This document shows positions 55,939 through 64,000 of a stretch of DNA of 64,000 bases, in pieces (position 1 is the first letter of the stretch; every line of letters starts with the position of its first letter). The stretch lies in NCBI RefSeq assembly GCF_001723685.1, contig NZ_MCBX01000038.1, positions 62,001 through 126,000 on the forward strand, read 5' to 3'. The DNA is from Candidatus Marithrix sp. Canyon 246 (GTDB lineage Bacteria > Pseudomonadota > Gammaproteobacteria > Beggiatoales > Beggiatoaceae). Below the pieces are notes generated by a model that was not told the DNA's origin, searched no databases, and saw only the letters and a program-made list of their open reading frames with translations. The position numbers and the translations under genes were made by a program.

Positions 55939-58900
55939 ATGAGTCATTTTCTTGATAGACTCAAATATTTTAATCGTATTAAATCTACCTTTTCCAAAGG
56001 TCACGGAATTGTGACCGATGAAGATAGGCAGTGGGAAGATACATATCGTAACCGCTGGCGCCATGATAAAGTTGTGCGTTCTACTCACGGTGTAAACTGT
56101 ACGGGTGGTTGTTCATGGAAAATTTTTGTTAAAAACGGTTTGGTTGCTTATGAAATGCAACAAACCGATTACCCTCGTACCAGAGATGATTTGCCTAATC
56201 ATGAGCCTAGAGGTTGTCAACGTGGTGCATCATTCTCATGGTATTTGTACAGCCCACATCGTGTTAAGTATCCTTTGATACGTGGTCGTTTGTTAGATTT
56301 ATATCGTACCGAGCGTAAAAATGGTAAGGATCCTGTAGAAGCTTGGGCAGCGATTCAAGCAGATTCCAAAAAACGTGAAAGTTACGTTGGTGTTCGTGGC
56401 TTGGGTGGTTTTGTGCGTAGCACATGGGATGAAGTAGTTGAAATGATAGCGGCAGCTAACATCTATACCATCAAAAAGTGGGGTCCAGATCGTATTTATG
56501 GTTTCTCACCGATTCCAGCAATGTCAATGATTTCATACGCCGCTGGTTCCAGATACTTATCATTGATAGGTGGTGCTGTTGGTTCCTTCTATGACTGGTA
56601 TTGTGATTTACCACCTGCATCTCCTCAAGTTTGGGGTGAACAGACTGATGTGCCTGAATCAGCCGATTGGTATAATTCAAAATACATCATTGTCTGTGGT
56701 GCTAATCTACCGATGACCCGTACACCGGATGCTCACTTTGCTATTGAGTCACGTTATAATGGCACCAAAGTTGTCTCTATGGCACCTGATTATGCAGAAT
56801 ATGTCAAGTTTGCTGATCTCTGGATGCCTGTTAAACAGGGAACAGATGCGGCTGCATTTATGGGAATGGGACATGTCGCGCTGAAAGAATTCCATGTACA
56901 AAAACAGGATCCATATTTTACCGAATATGCCCGCAAGTACACTGATTTTCCAATGCAAGTTATCTTAAATCAACTAGATGATAAGCTGGTTAGCGGTCGT
57001 TTTCTAAGAGCGTCTGATTTTGATAACAATATGGGTGAATCTAACAATCCAGAATGGAAGACGGTTGTTTATGATTCAAAGACTAAAGCATTTGTAGTAC
57101 CAAATGGTTCAGTTGGTTTCCGTTGGGGAGAAGAAGGTAAATGGAATCTTCTTGAAAAGGCTAACTCTAATGATATTGAAGCAGAACTGAGCTGTATTGA
57201 TGACAAAGATGAAGTTGTTGATGTAAGTTTCCCGCATTTTACTCCTGAAGAGAGTGATACCTTAGTTCGTAAGATTCCAGTTCGTAAACTCACACTTGCT
57301 TCTGGAGATACTGTTTATGTTACTTCAGTTTTTGATTTACAAGTTGCTCAATATGGGATTGATCGTGGTTTAGGTGATAACTTAGCAACTTCTTATGATG
57401 ATGAGAGTGTTCCTTATACTCCAGCATGGGCAGCCAAAGTAACTGGTGTGCCAACAGCAGATATTGAACGTACTGGTCGTGAATTCGCAGATAACGCCTC
57501 GAAAACCAAAGGTAAATCTATGGTGATTTTGGGTGCGGCAATTAACCATTGGTATCATAACGATATGAACTATCGTGGTATCATGAACTTGCTACATATT
57601 TGTGGTTGTGTGGGTCAATCTGGTGGTGGTTGGGCACACTATGTTGGACAAGAGAAACTGCGTCCACAAGCTGGCTGGGCACCAATTGCATTTGGTTTAG
57701 ATTGGCATCGTCCACCTCGCCATATGGCATCTACAACTTACTGGTATTTCCATACTGATCAATGGCGTTATGAAAGAGTTGATGCTGATAGTCTGTTGGG
57801 ATCCACTGCAAAAGCCCGTTACAAAGGTTATCAGTTAGCTGATTATAATGTAGCAGCACAGCGTATGGGTTGGACTCCATCCATGCCCCACTTTGATAAA
57901 AACCCAATAGAAATTGTCAAAGAAGCGGAAAAAGCAGGTGCGACTGATGAAGCAGGCGTTTCAAAATATTTGGTTGAGAAGCTGAAAAGTGGTGATATTA
58001 ACTTTGCCTATGAAGATATTGATGCAGAAGAAAATCATCCTCGTAACCTTTTTGTCTGGCGTGCTAATCTGATTGGTAGTTCAGCTAAGGGGCATGAATA
58101 TTTCCTTAAACATCTGCTTGGTGCGCAAAATGGTGTCATGAGTGAAGGTGTTGAAGGTGCAGAATGTAAAGAAGTTAAATGGCATGAAAAATCACCTATT
58201 GGCAAGTTAGATTTAATGGTAGATATTAACTTCCGTTTAAATTCTACCGGTGCTTATTCTGATATTGTATTGCCAACAGCCACATGGTATGAAAAAGCTG
58301 ATCTTAATACTACAGATATGCACCCATTCATTCATCCATTGTCTAAGGCAGTAGATCCAGCATGGGAATCCCGTTCAGATTGGCAAATATTCCAAACTAT
58401 AGCCAAAAAATTCTCCGAATTGTCTGAAAAGCATTTAGGAACTCAGAAGGATGTAGTTTCATTACCAATGCAGCATGATACACCAATGGCTTTAGCTCAA
58501 CCTTTTGGTGAAGTTAAAGATTGGAAAAAAGGTGATTGTGATCTTATACCCGGAAAGACAGCACCAATCTTTAAAGTGGTAGAAAGAGATTATCCAAATA
58601 CCTATGCGAAGTATATTGCATTAGGACCATTGATGAATAAACTGGGTAATAATATCAAGGGGCTAGATTGGAATACGGATCATGAGATTGAGGAACTAGC
58701 ATCACTGAATGGTGTTATTAAAGAAGGAATAAGTAAAGGAAGACCTTCACTTGCTGAAGATATTCATGTTTGTGATGCAGTTATGAGAATGGCACCTGAG
58801 ACCAATGGTGAAGTTGCTCATAAATCATGGTCAGCTCAAAGCAAAAAAACCGGGATTGACCATAGTCATCTCTATAAGGGTCGTCAAGATGAGAAAATTA

Positions 58901-59679
58901 CTTATCATGATATTGTTGCTCAACCACGCAAGATTATTACAGCACCTACTTGGTCTGGTATTGAATCTGAGACAGTTAGTTATAACGCATGTTATACCAA
59001 TGTCCATGAGCATATCCCGTTACGTACATTGACTGGACGTGCCCAGTTCTATCTTGATCACGAATGGATGCTTGATTTTGGTGAGGGGTTATGTGCTTTC
59101 AAACCACCAGTTGATTTACAAACACACAAGAATGTTCCAGCTAACATTAAAGATAAACCATATTTGGTCTTAAACTGGATTACACCGCATTCTAAATGGG
59201 GAATTCATTCCACTTATCAGGACAGCAACAGAATGTTGACCCTATTCCGTGGTGGTCCTTACTTCTGGGTATCAGAAGAAGATGCCAAATCAATCGGACT
59301 TAAAGATAATGATTGGGCTGAAGCAGTAAATGATAATGGTGCAACCGTAGCGCGAGTTGTGGTATCACAACGGGTTCCCAATGGAATGGCAATTATGTAT
59401 CATGCACAAGAGAAAAATGTTAATGTTCCCGGCTCCAATACAACTGGAAAACGTGGCGGTATTCTCAATAGTGTGACCCGTACAGTCATAAAACCAACTC
59501 ATATGATTGGTGGTTATGCACAATTATCTTATGCGTTTAATTATTACGGTACTGTCGGATCTAATCGTGATGAACATGTAATTGTTCACAAAATTGAGGA
59601 TAAGGATATTGATTGGTTAGAACGTCCATTGACACCAGAACGTGAAGGCAAGAAAAATCCTTCAGGCATAAATAATTAG
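55939..59679 (+). CDS. narG: Respiratory nitrate reductase alpha subunit
   Basis: A 1246-residue molybdopterin (bis-MGD) subunit reducing nitrate to nitrite on the cytoplasmic side. The FS0 cluster ligands H50, C54, C58 and C93 (HGVNCTGGCSWK; EPRGCQRGAS) have the same numbers as in E. coli NarG. The Mo-ligand region is FYDWYCDLPPASPQ. NHWYHNDMNYRG and the C-terminal VNVPGSNTTGKRGGILNSVT are family features. An AGGAG sits before the ATG, 9 nt after narK2. Confidence 0.98.
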   Translation: MSHFLDRLKYFNRIKSTFSKGHGIVTDEDRQWEDTYRNRWRHDKVVRSTHGVNCTGGCSWKIFVKNGLVAYEMQQTDYPRTRDDLPNHEPRGCQRGASFSWYLYSPHRVKYPLIRGRLLDLYRTERKNGKDPVEAWAAIQADSKKRESYVGVRGLGGFVRSTWDEVVEMIAAANIYTIKKWGPDRIYGFSPIPAMSMISYAAGSRYLSLIGGAVGSFYDWYCDLPPASPQVWGEQTDVPESADWYNSKYIIVCGANLPMTRTPDAHFAIESRYNGTKVVSMAPDYAEYVKFADLWMPVKQGTDAAAFMGMGHVALKEFHVQKQDPYFTEYARKYTDFPMQVILNQLDDKLVSGRFLRASDFDNNMGESNNPEWKTVVYDSKTKAFVVPNGSVGFRWGEEGKWNLLEKANSNDIEAELSCIDDKDEVVDVSFPHFTPEESDTLVRKIPVRKLTLASGDTVYVTSVFDLQVAQYGIDRGLGDNLATSYDDESVPYTPAWAAKVTGVPTADIERTGREFADNASKTKGKSMVILGAAINHWYHNDMNYRGIMNLLHICGCVGQSGGGWAHYVGQEKLRPQAGWAPIAFGLDWHRPPRHMASTTYWYFHTDQWRYERVDADSLLGSTAKARYKGYQLADYNVAAQRMGWTPSMPHFDKNPIEIVKEAEKAGATDEAGVSKYLVEKLKSGDINFAYEDIDAEENHPRNLFVWRANLIGSSAKGHEYFLKHLLGAQNGVMSEGVEGAECKEVKWHEKSPIGKLDLMVDINFRLNSTGAYSDIVLPTATWYEKADLNTTDMHPFIHPLSKAVDPAWESRSDWQIFQTIAKKFSELSEKHLGTQKDVVSLPMQHDTPMALAQPFGEVKDWKKGDCDLIPGKTAPIFKVVERDYPNTYAKYIALGPLMNKLGNNIKGLDWNTDHEIEELASLNGVIKEGISKGRPSLAEDIHVCDAVMRMAPETNGEVAHKSWSAQSKKTGIDHSHLYKGRQDEKITYHDIVAQPRKIITAPTWSGIESETVSYNACYTNVHEHIPLRTLTGRAQFYLDHEWMLDFGEGLCAFKPPVDLQTHKNVPANIKDKPYLVLNWITPHSKWGIHSTYQDSNRMLTLFRGGPYFWVSEEDAKSIGLKDNDWAEAVNDNGATVARVVVSQRVPNGMAIMYHAQEKNVNVPGSNTTGKRGGILNSVTRTVIKPTHMIGGYAQLSYAFNYYGTVGSNRDEHVIVHKIEDKDIDWLERPLTPEREGKKNPSGINN

Positions 59680-59702
59680 GATACTACTGGAGAATAATAA
59701 AC

Positions 59703-61229
59703 ATGAAAGTTCGTGCGCAAATTGCAATGGTACTGAATTTGGACAAATGTATAGGTTGTCATACTTGTTCAGTAACTTGTAAAAATATCTGGAGTAATCG
59801 CAAAGGTGTTGAATATGCTTGGTTTAATAATGTAGAAACTAAGCCCGGCATAGGTTATCCTAAACAATGGGAAGATCAAGATAAATGGAATGGCGGTTGG
59901 GAAAAAAAGAATGGCAAGTTGGAACTAAAAGCTGGTGGACGTACTAGCAAACTGCTAAATCTGTTTGCCAATCCTGACATGCCAGAAATTGATGACTACT
60001 ATGAGCCATTCGATTTTGATTATCCTAAGTTACAGAACAAGAGTTTATCTGAAGCTTGTCCCACCGCGCGACCAGTTTCCCAGATTACTGGTAAGCCGAT
60101 GGAAAAGATTCATTGGGGTCCAAATTGGGAAGATGATTTAGCCGGTGAATTTGAAGCTCGCGCTAAAGATAAAAACTTTGAAGGTATTGAAAAACAGATG
60201 TATAAGGAGTTTGAAAATACCTTTCAAATGTATTTACCTCGTCTTTGTAATCACTGCTTAAATCCTTCTTGTGTAGCTAGTTGTCCTTCTGGAGCTATGT
60301 ACAAAAGAGAAGAAGATGGTGCAGTATTAATTGATCAAGACAAATGTCGAGGTTGGCGCATGTGTGTAAGTGCCTGCCCTTATAAAAAGATTTACTACAA
60401 TTGGGAATCCGGTAAATCAGAAAAATGTATCATGTGTTACCCCCGCATAGAATCTGGTATGCCAATGGCTTGTGCAGAATCTTGTGTTGGTCGTATCCGC
60501 TATGTTGGAGTAATATTATATGATGCTGATCGTATCAGTGATGCTGCTAGCCCTGATGATGAACAAGATCTTTATCAGAGTCAAATGGATATTTTTCTTG
60601 ATCCAAATGACCCAGAAGTAATCAAGCAAGCATTAGCTGATGAAGTTCCACAAAGCTGGATTGATGCAGCACAGAAATCACCAGTCTATAAGATGGCAAT
60701 AGAATGGAAAATAGCTTTTCCAATTCATCCAGAATTTCGTACATTACCTATGATGTGGTATGTGCCACCATTGTCACCAGTACAAAGTCAAATAGATCAA
60801 GGTAATTTGCCAACAGAAGCTGATGGAGTAATTCCAAAATCAGAAGCTTTACGCTTCCCAGTGGAATATTTGGCAAATTTACTTACTGCTGGAGCTGAAG
60901 CACCAATTGTCAGTGCTTTAAATAGGATGTTGGCGATGCGTTCTAATCAACGCACAATAGCTCTTGAGGGTCACACAAATAAAGAAGTACTGGATCAAGT
61001 TGGGCTAACTGAAGAACAAGCAGAAGAAATGTACCAAATGTTAGGTATAGCAAATTATGAAGATAGATTTGTAATTCCAACTTCTCATGAAGAATTGCGC
61101 CATGAAGATCCTTATGCTTTTCAGGGACAAAATGGCTATGATGCTGGTGGCAGCAGTGGCTTTACTTTATTTCCGTCTTCTCGCAAGAAAACAGTTATTC
61201 CTATTAGTATAGTTCCACCCAAAAAATGA
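59703..61229 (+). CDS. narH: Respiratory nitrate reductase beta subunit
   Basis: A 508-residue iron-sulfur subunit passing electrons from NarI to NarG. Cys motifs: CIGCHTCSVTCK (16-27), CNHCLNPSCVASCPSGAM, CRGWRMCVSACPYKK and CIMCYPRIESGMPMACAESC. The Trp in CRGWRMC replaces a Cys, giving the family's 3Fe-4S cluster plus three 4Fe-4S clusters. Overlaps narJ by 4 nt. Confidence 0.98.
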   Translation: MKVRAQIAMVLNLDKCIGCHTCSVTCKNIWSNRKGVEYAWFNNVETKPGIGYPKQWEDQDKWNGGWEKKNGKLELKAGGRTSKLLNLFANPDMPEIDDYYEPFDFDYPKLQNKSLSEACPTARPVSQITGKPMEKIHWGPNWEDDLAGEFEARAKDKNFEGIEKQMYKEFENTFQMYLPRLCNHCLNPSCVASCPSGAMYKREEDGAVLIDQDKCRGWRMCVSACPYKKIYYNWESGKSEKCIMCYPRIESGMPMACAESCVGRIRYVGVILYDADRISDAASPDDEQDLYQSQMDIFLDPNDPEVIKQALADEVPQSWIDAAQKSPVYKMAIEWKIAFPIHPEFRTLPMMWYVPPLSPVQSQIDQGNLPTEADGVIPKSEALRFPVEYLANLLTAGAEAPIVSALNRMLAMRSNQRTIALEGHTNKEVLDQVGLTEEQAEEMYQMLGIANYEDRFVIPTSHEELRHEDPYAFQGQNGYDAGGSSGFTLFPSSRKKTVIPISIVPPKK

Positions 61230-61753
61230 AATTATTTAATCTCTTAGCAAAACTTCTCGATTACCCAGATGAGGAGTTAATGAAACATTTGGGTGAGATT
61301 ACAGAACAAGTAAATAAATTACCTGATATTTCTGAACAAGAGACCGCTTCTATTCAAGAATTTATTTCTTGGATGGATGAACATAAAACTATTGCGATGC
61401 AAGAAATTTATGTTAATACATTTGACATCACACCAGAAAATGACTTACATCTAACTCATCATTTATTTGGAGATGATAATAGAGATCGAGGTCCAGCATT
61501 AATAGATCTGTCTGAACATTATAAACAGGCAGGACTAGAGGTGAAGAAGGGAGAACTTCCTGATTATTTGCCTCTGATGTTGGAATATCTTTCGAGTTTG
61601 AGTGATATAGAAGTTAGGATATTTTTGGGTGATGTCATGAAAATATTGAAAGTATTGGCAGAAAACTTAGAAAAAGCTAAAAGTCCATATGCGTTACTGA
61701 TTCGTATTGTGGAAAATCGCGGCTATTTAGCCAAAGCAGCTGAAGGAGAATAA
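61226..61753 (+). CDS. narJ: Nitrate reductase molybdenum cofactor assembly chaperone
   Basis: A 175-residue TorD/NarJ-family chaperone that holds apo-NarG for cofactor insertion and membrane docking. All-helical: LAKLLDYPDEELMKHLGEI, EIYVNTFDITPENDLHLTHH with LFGDDNRDRGPALIDL (a NarJ hallmark), and GELPDYLPLMLEYLS. It is shorter than E. coli NarJ, lacking the C-terminal extension. Confidence 0.95.
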   Translation: MKLFNLLAKLLDYPDEELMKHLGEITEQVNKLPDISEQETASIQEFISWMDEHKTIAMQEIYVNTFDITPENDLHLTHHLFGDDNRDRGPALIDLSEHYKQAGLEVKKGELPDYLPLMLEYLSSLSDIEVRIFLGDVMKILKVLAENLEKAKSPYALLIRIVENRGYLAKAAEGE

Positions 61754-61755
61754 CT

Positions 61756-62448
61756 ATGACTTTACATAATTTTATTTTTGGAGCTTATCCTTATTTAGCA
61801 GGAACTATTTTTATTTTAGGTAGTTGGATTCGTTTTGATCGAGAACAATATACTTGGAAGGCTGATTCTAGCCAACTGCTTAGTAATAAAAATATGAGGA
61901 TGGCAAGTAATTTATTTCATGTCGGAATTTTAGGCATCTTTTTTGGACATATGTTTGGTATGTTGGTACCACATAGCTGGTGGCAAATGATCGCCACAGA
62001 TGTGCAGCATCAATGGATTGCAATATATGCAGGTGGCGTATTTGGTATAATGTGTTTGATTGGAGCTATAATGTTATTTTGGCGTAGGATCAGTAATCCT
62101 AGGGTAAAAGCAGTTAGTCGTACACGTGATACTTTTATTATTGGCTGGTTATTGGTTACAGTGAGTTTAGGCTTGAGTACAATTTTTGTGTCATCAGGAC
62201 ATGCAGCTCATGGAGATGTATCAAGCATGATTGCTCTTACCGAATGGGTGAAAAGTGTAGCAACTTTAAGTGTTGATTCTAGCCTGATACAAGATGTATC
62301 ATTAATATTTAAAATCCATATATTTTTTGGTATGACAGTGTTTTTGGTGTTTCCATTTACTCGCTTAGTGCATGTTTGGAGCATACCTTTAACTTATATA
62401 ACACGCCCTTACCAAATTGTTAGGACTAAACATATACGTATGAATTAA
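61756..62448 (+). CDS. narI: Respiratory nitrate reductase gamma subunit
   Basis: A 230-residue membrane cytochrome b with five helices that oxidises ubiquinol on the periplasmic side. Heme-ligand His residues lie in NLFHVGILGIFFGHMFG (helix 2) and in KIHIFFGMTVFLVFPFTRLV with HVWSIPLTY (helix 5). Begins 2 nt after narJ. Confidence 0.97.
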   Translation: MTLHNFIFGAYPYLAGTIFILGSWIRFDREQYTWKADSSQLLSNKNMRMASNLFHVGILGIFFGHMFGMLVPHSWWQMIATDVQHQWIAIYAGGVFGIMCLIGAIMLFWRRISNPRVKAVSRTRDTFIIGWLLVTVSLGLSTIFVSSGHAAHGDVSSMIALTEWVKSVATLSVDSSLIQDVSLIFKIHIFFGMTVFLVFPFTRLVHVWSIPLTYITRPYQIVRTKHIRMN

Positions 62449-62453
62449 AAATT

Positions 62454-62819
62454 ATGCAAACAAATCCTTATGCTACAGAAATTATTTACATGGATGTTGA
62501 AGGTCAACAAATAGCAACAGATCAGGAAGGCTACATTCAAAACATGGAAGATTGGTCAGAAGCATTTGTAAATACTCTAGCTAAAAAAGAAGAACTGGAA
62601 CTAACAGAAGATCATTGGGAAGTGATTCATTTTATTAAAAAATACTATGAAGAACACCAAGTGCAAGCACAAGTTCGTGACATGATCAAGTTTTTCAGCA
62701 AAAGCTGGGGCAAAGAACGCGGTAATAACCACTATTTGCATGACCTGTTTCCAAAAGGTGGACCCCAAAAACAAGGGAATCGTTTAGCAGGGATTCGTCG
62801 TACTAAGGGCGAACATTGA
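62454..62819 (+). CDS. DsrC/TusE family protein without cysteines
   Basis: A 121-residue member of the DsrC/TusE/DsvC fold: MDVEGQQIATDQEGYIQNME with DWSEAFVNTLAKKE, LTEDHWEVIHFIKKYYEEH, and the C-terminal NNHYLHDLFPKGGPQKQG, then NRLAGIRRTKGEH. In DsrC the C-terminal arm carries a Cys at QACxxAG and a penultimate Cys that bind sulfur; here these read QGNRLAG and end GEH, and the protein has no Cys at all. A sulfur-carrier role is excluded; a regulatory or structural role is possible. It begins 5 nt after narI and clearly belongs to the nar operon. Confidence 0.88.
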   Translation: MQTNPYATEIIYMDVEGQQIATDQEGYIQNMEDWSEAFVNTLAKKEELELTEDHWEVIHFIKKYYEEHQVQAQVRDMIKFFSKSWGKERGNNHYLHDLFPKGGPQKQGNRLAGIRRTKGEH

Positions 62820-62820
62820 T

Positions 62821-62892
62821 GTAGGTTGGGCTGACGAAAGGAAGCCCAACTTGTGTTGAAGTGTTGGGCTTCCTTTCGTCAGCCCAACCTAC
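62821..62892. terminator. Perfect 30-bp hairpin after the nar operon
   Basis: Arms 62821-62850 and 62863-62892 are perfect inverted copies (GTAGGTTGGGCTGACGAAAG...) around a 12-nt loop. It begins one base after the stop codon and would terminate or stabilise the nar transcript. Part of the arm occurs at 25168-25186, so it belongs to a repeat family. The following 62893-63127 is AT-rich with a half repeat (TGTAGGGTCGGTTATAAC) and nothing else I can identify. Confidence 0.85.
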
Positions 62893-63127
62893 GAATGTTA
62901 ATTACAAACCTTGTAGGGTCGGTTATAACTTTTTAATTTTTTATTGTCTTGATAACAATATAAAATTGCTACTTCTTGTTAAAAGAATATATTAATAGAT
63001 ATTAAATATTTAAATGTTTTTTATTTGTTTTTTATATAATGAAAATCATATTTATAATACCAAGCATGAAACTGACTGAGCAATCAAATGCCTACCTACC
63101 AAATCGGCAGCAGATAAATCATCCAAT

Positions 63128-63523
63128 TCATTTAGGATAAAAACTTTCCAACATAATTTCTTCAATATTGCAAGGACATTCTTTTGGAAAAGTCTTTTGT
63201 GGCAAGTTGGTTTCTAACTGATGTTTCAAACTAAGATTATCTTCGAGCAAATCTTGAATTTCTCGACGCTGTTCTATTAGAGTTAATTCCCAACGACGTG
63301 AACGAATACCGGGTTGATATTGCCACTTTAATAAGTGCATTAATAATACTGCCAAACGATTAATTAACTCCCTTCGTTCACTTGCTCCCATATTTTCTAA
63401 CTCCAAAGCTACAGCTTGCATATCAACATCAGCATAATGCCCCATTCGCAGAGCATCAGCAGTTTCCATTGACCAACGATAAAAATCAGTTTCTTGCAAA
63501 TTCATATCTATATTTAATTTCAT
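63128..63523 (-). CDS. DUF29 family protein, shortened
   Basis: A 131-residue DUF29 protein: ETDFYRWSMETADALRMGHY, LINRLAVLLMHLLKWQYQPG, RSRRWELTLIEQRREIQDLL and the C-terminal KTFPKECPCNIEEIMLESFY. Relative to the copy at 3907 about 15-20 residues are missing between SLKHQLETNL and KTFP, in frame. The start is uncertain: either 63523 or the ATG at 63505, neither with a good ribosome site. Confidence 0.8.
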   Translation of the reverse strand: MKLNIDMNLQETDFYRWSMETADALRMGHYADVDMQAVALELENMGASERRELINRLAVLLMHLLKWQYQPGIRSRRWELTLIEQRREIQDLLEDNLSLKHQLETNLPQKTFPKECPCNIEEIMLESFYPK

Positions 63524-63684
63524 CTTAGATTTTAGACCTGTCAGGTCTAAAAATATTTTTACCCTGTTCTGCTAATTGCAACAGTAAACTAGTTACATGC
63601 CTTATCATTTTTGGATTTAAATTGACTTCAGGTTCATCAAAAAATAATATACTATCTTTATTAATTGAGCCATTAGCTATTAGA

Positions 63685-63751
63685 TAACTACAGAGATTGC
63701 ATATAAGCAAGGATGAAAGTAACTTGATTGGCAATCCCTGTAGTTTTTTTT
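63685..63751. repeat. MITE-like palindromic element, copy C
   Basis: AACTACAGAGATTGCATATA at the left and GGCAATCCCTGTAGTTTTTT at the right, same inverted arms as copies A and B but with a diverged centre. It lies inside the ATPase relic, showing it can sit in former coding sequence. Confidence 0.8.
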
Positions 63752-63795
63752 GGATTTCCCGGTTCAATTCGTAGGCGAACATTAATAAGGTCAAA

Positions 63796-63810
63796 AGACC
63801 TGACAGGTCT
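63796..63810. repeat. AGACCTGACAGGTCT palindrome
   Basis: A 15-bp palindrome followed by AAAAAC. An equivalent AGACCTGTCAGGTCT is at 63534-63548. Both are the shortest members of the CCTGACAGG family and bracket the ATPase relic. Confidence 0.7.
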
Positions 63811-63837
63811 AAAAACAATTAAATAAACATAGGAATA

Positions 63838-64000
63838 TTATTCCTTGTGTTCCGAATTTGTTGTACTCATATGATGATGAGTTTTAGATTGATTAAAAGG
63901 CGTTATAATAGTATGATAAGTTAAAACACCTGCTATCATAAATGCTGACAAGGCAATAGTCATCTGCAACAAATTAATTTTCTGTATTTCTTCTTTTTGC
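63838..64000 (-). CDS. C-terminal end of a small membrane protein (runs off the window)
   Basis: The minus strand is open from the window edge to TAA at 63838: QKEEIQKINLLQMTIALSAF, then MIAGVLTYHTIITPFNQSKT and HHHMSTTNSEHKE. One clear membrane helix, then a His-rich tail. The last residues (STTNSE) derive from the dispersed AGTACAAC motif. Family not recognisable from this piece. Confidence 0.5.
   Translation of the reverse strand, partial: QKEEIQKINLLQMTIALSAFMIAGVLTYHTIITPFNQSKTHHHMSTTNSEHKE

Larger units (their letters stand above)
63525..63818 (-). pseudogene. AAA ATPase C-terminal relic
   Basis: The frame contains NGSINKDSILFFDEPEVNLN, then PKMIRHVTSLLLQLAEQGKN, the Walker B and following helix of AAA/SMC-like (OLD/AAA_15-type) ATPases. 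The upstream portion is the MITE-like element copy C, and palindromes AGACCTG-N-CAGGTCT lie at both ends (63534-63548 and 63796-63810). No Walker A is present. A fragment. Confidence 0.75.

Overview
This is 64 kb of a low-GC gammaproteobacterial chromosome. Housekeeping gene content and order (mreBCD-mrdAB-mltB-rlpA-dacA next to a divergent gatCAB; ubiE-ubiJ-ubiB; clpS-clpA; kdsA-eno) are gammaproteobacterial. A complete respiratory nitrate reductase locus, a DsrC-family protein, repeated caspase-like (metacaspase) genes, two DUF29 genes, many toxin-antitoxin relics, a decayed group II intron and several palindromic repeat families together resemble large sulfur-oxidising Thiotrichales (Beggiatoaceae-like). 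That taxonomic placement is inference; no rRNA or tRNA gene is visible.

Layout. 1-1936: ubiquinone genes (ubiE, an RDD membrane protein, ubiJ, 5' part of ubiB) in an overlapping minus-strand operon. 2034-3901: a lytic transglycosylase with a basic tandem repeat, an internally deleted copy of part of eno, small relics and hairpins. 3907-15197: an 11 kb minus-strand cell-shape and envelope operon running mreB, mreC, mreD, mrdA, mrdB, mltB, rlpA, dacA, dat, kdsA, eno, DUF29. 15312-23191: plus-strand gatCAB, a DUF502 protein, a GT2/DUF2304 pair, a large HAD plus double IGPD-like fusion, and an AlbA_2/HATPase protein. 23192-25238: a graveyard with an antitoxin relic, a group II intron whose ORF has lost its whole RT core, and a caspase relic. 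25239-37321: ccmA (alone), uup, yjbQ, rdgC, porin, mtnA-dxs-folE2, a lipoprotein and a pair of M16 peptidases.

37382-39806 is a second accessory patch: a nested inverted repeat, a clpA copy with three deletions, a DUF4258/YgiT-zinc-finger toxin-antitoxin module whose toxin is beheaded, and a PIN toxin-antitoxin pair. 39807-46157 is ordinary: clpA, clpS, an RDD protein, an alanine/glycine symporter, a membrane protein and gshB. 46302-50400 is a third accessory patch with MazF and PIN modules, decayed BrnT/antitoxin genes, two more caspase-like genes (one pseudogene, one truncated within a C-terminal FGE-sulfatase domain) and two copies of a ~70 bp palindromic MITE-like element.

50442-62819 is the nitrate respiration locus: narL and narX on the minus strand, divergent from narK1-narK2-narG-narH-narJ-narI and a cysteine-free DsrC-family gene. 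A 7-2-7 NarL/NarP-type palindrome lies in the divergent promoter region. 62820-64000 holds a 30 bp perfect hairpin, a second DUF29 gene, an AAA ATPase relic carrying a third copy of the MITE-like element, and the end of a small membrane protein.

How it fits together: NarX/NarL would sense nitrate and switch on uptake (NarK1/NarK2) and quinol-driven nitrate reduction (NarGHI, matured by NarJ), fed by the ubiquinone made with UbiE/UbiJ/UbiB. The most unusual items are the HAD plus double-IGPD fusion with complementary loss of metal-ligand motifs, the cysteine-free DsrC paralogue closing the nar operon, and a recurring style of decay in which duplicated or mobile genes lose internal blocks.
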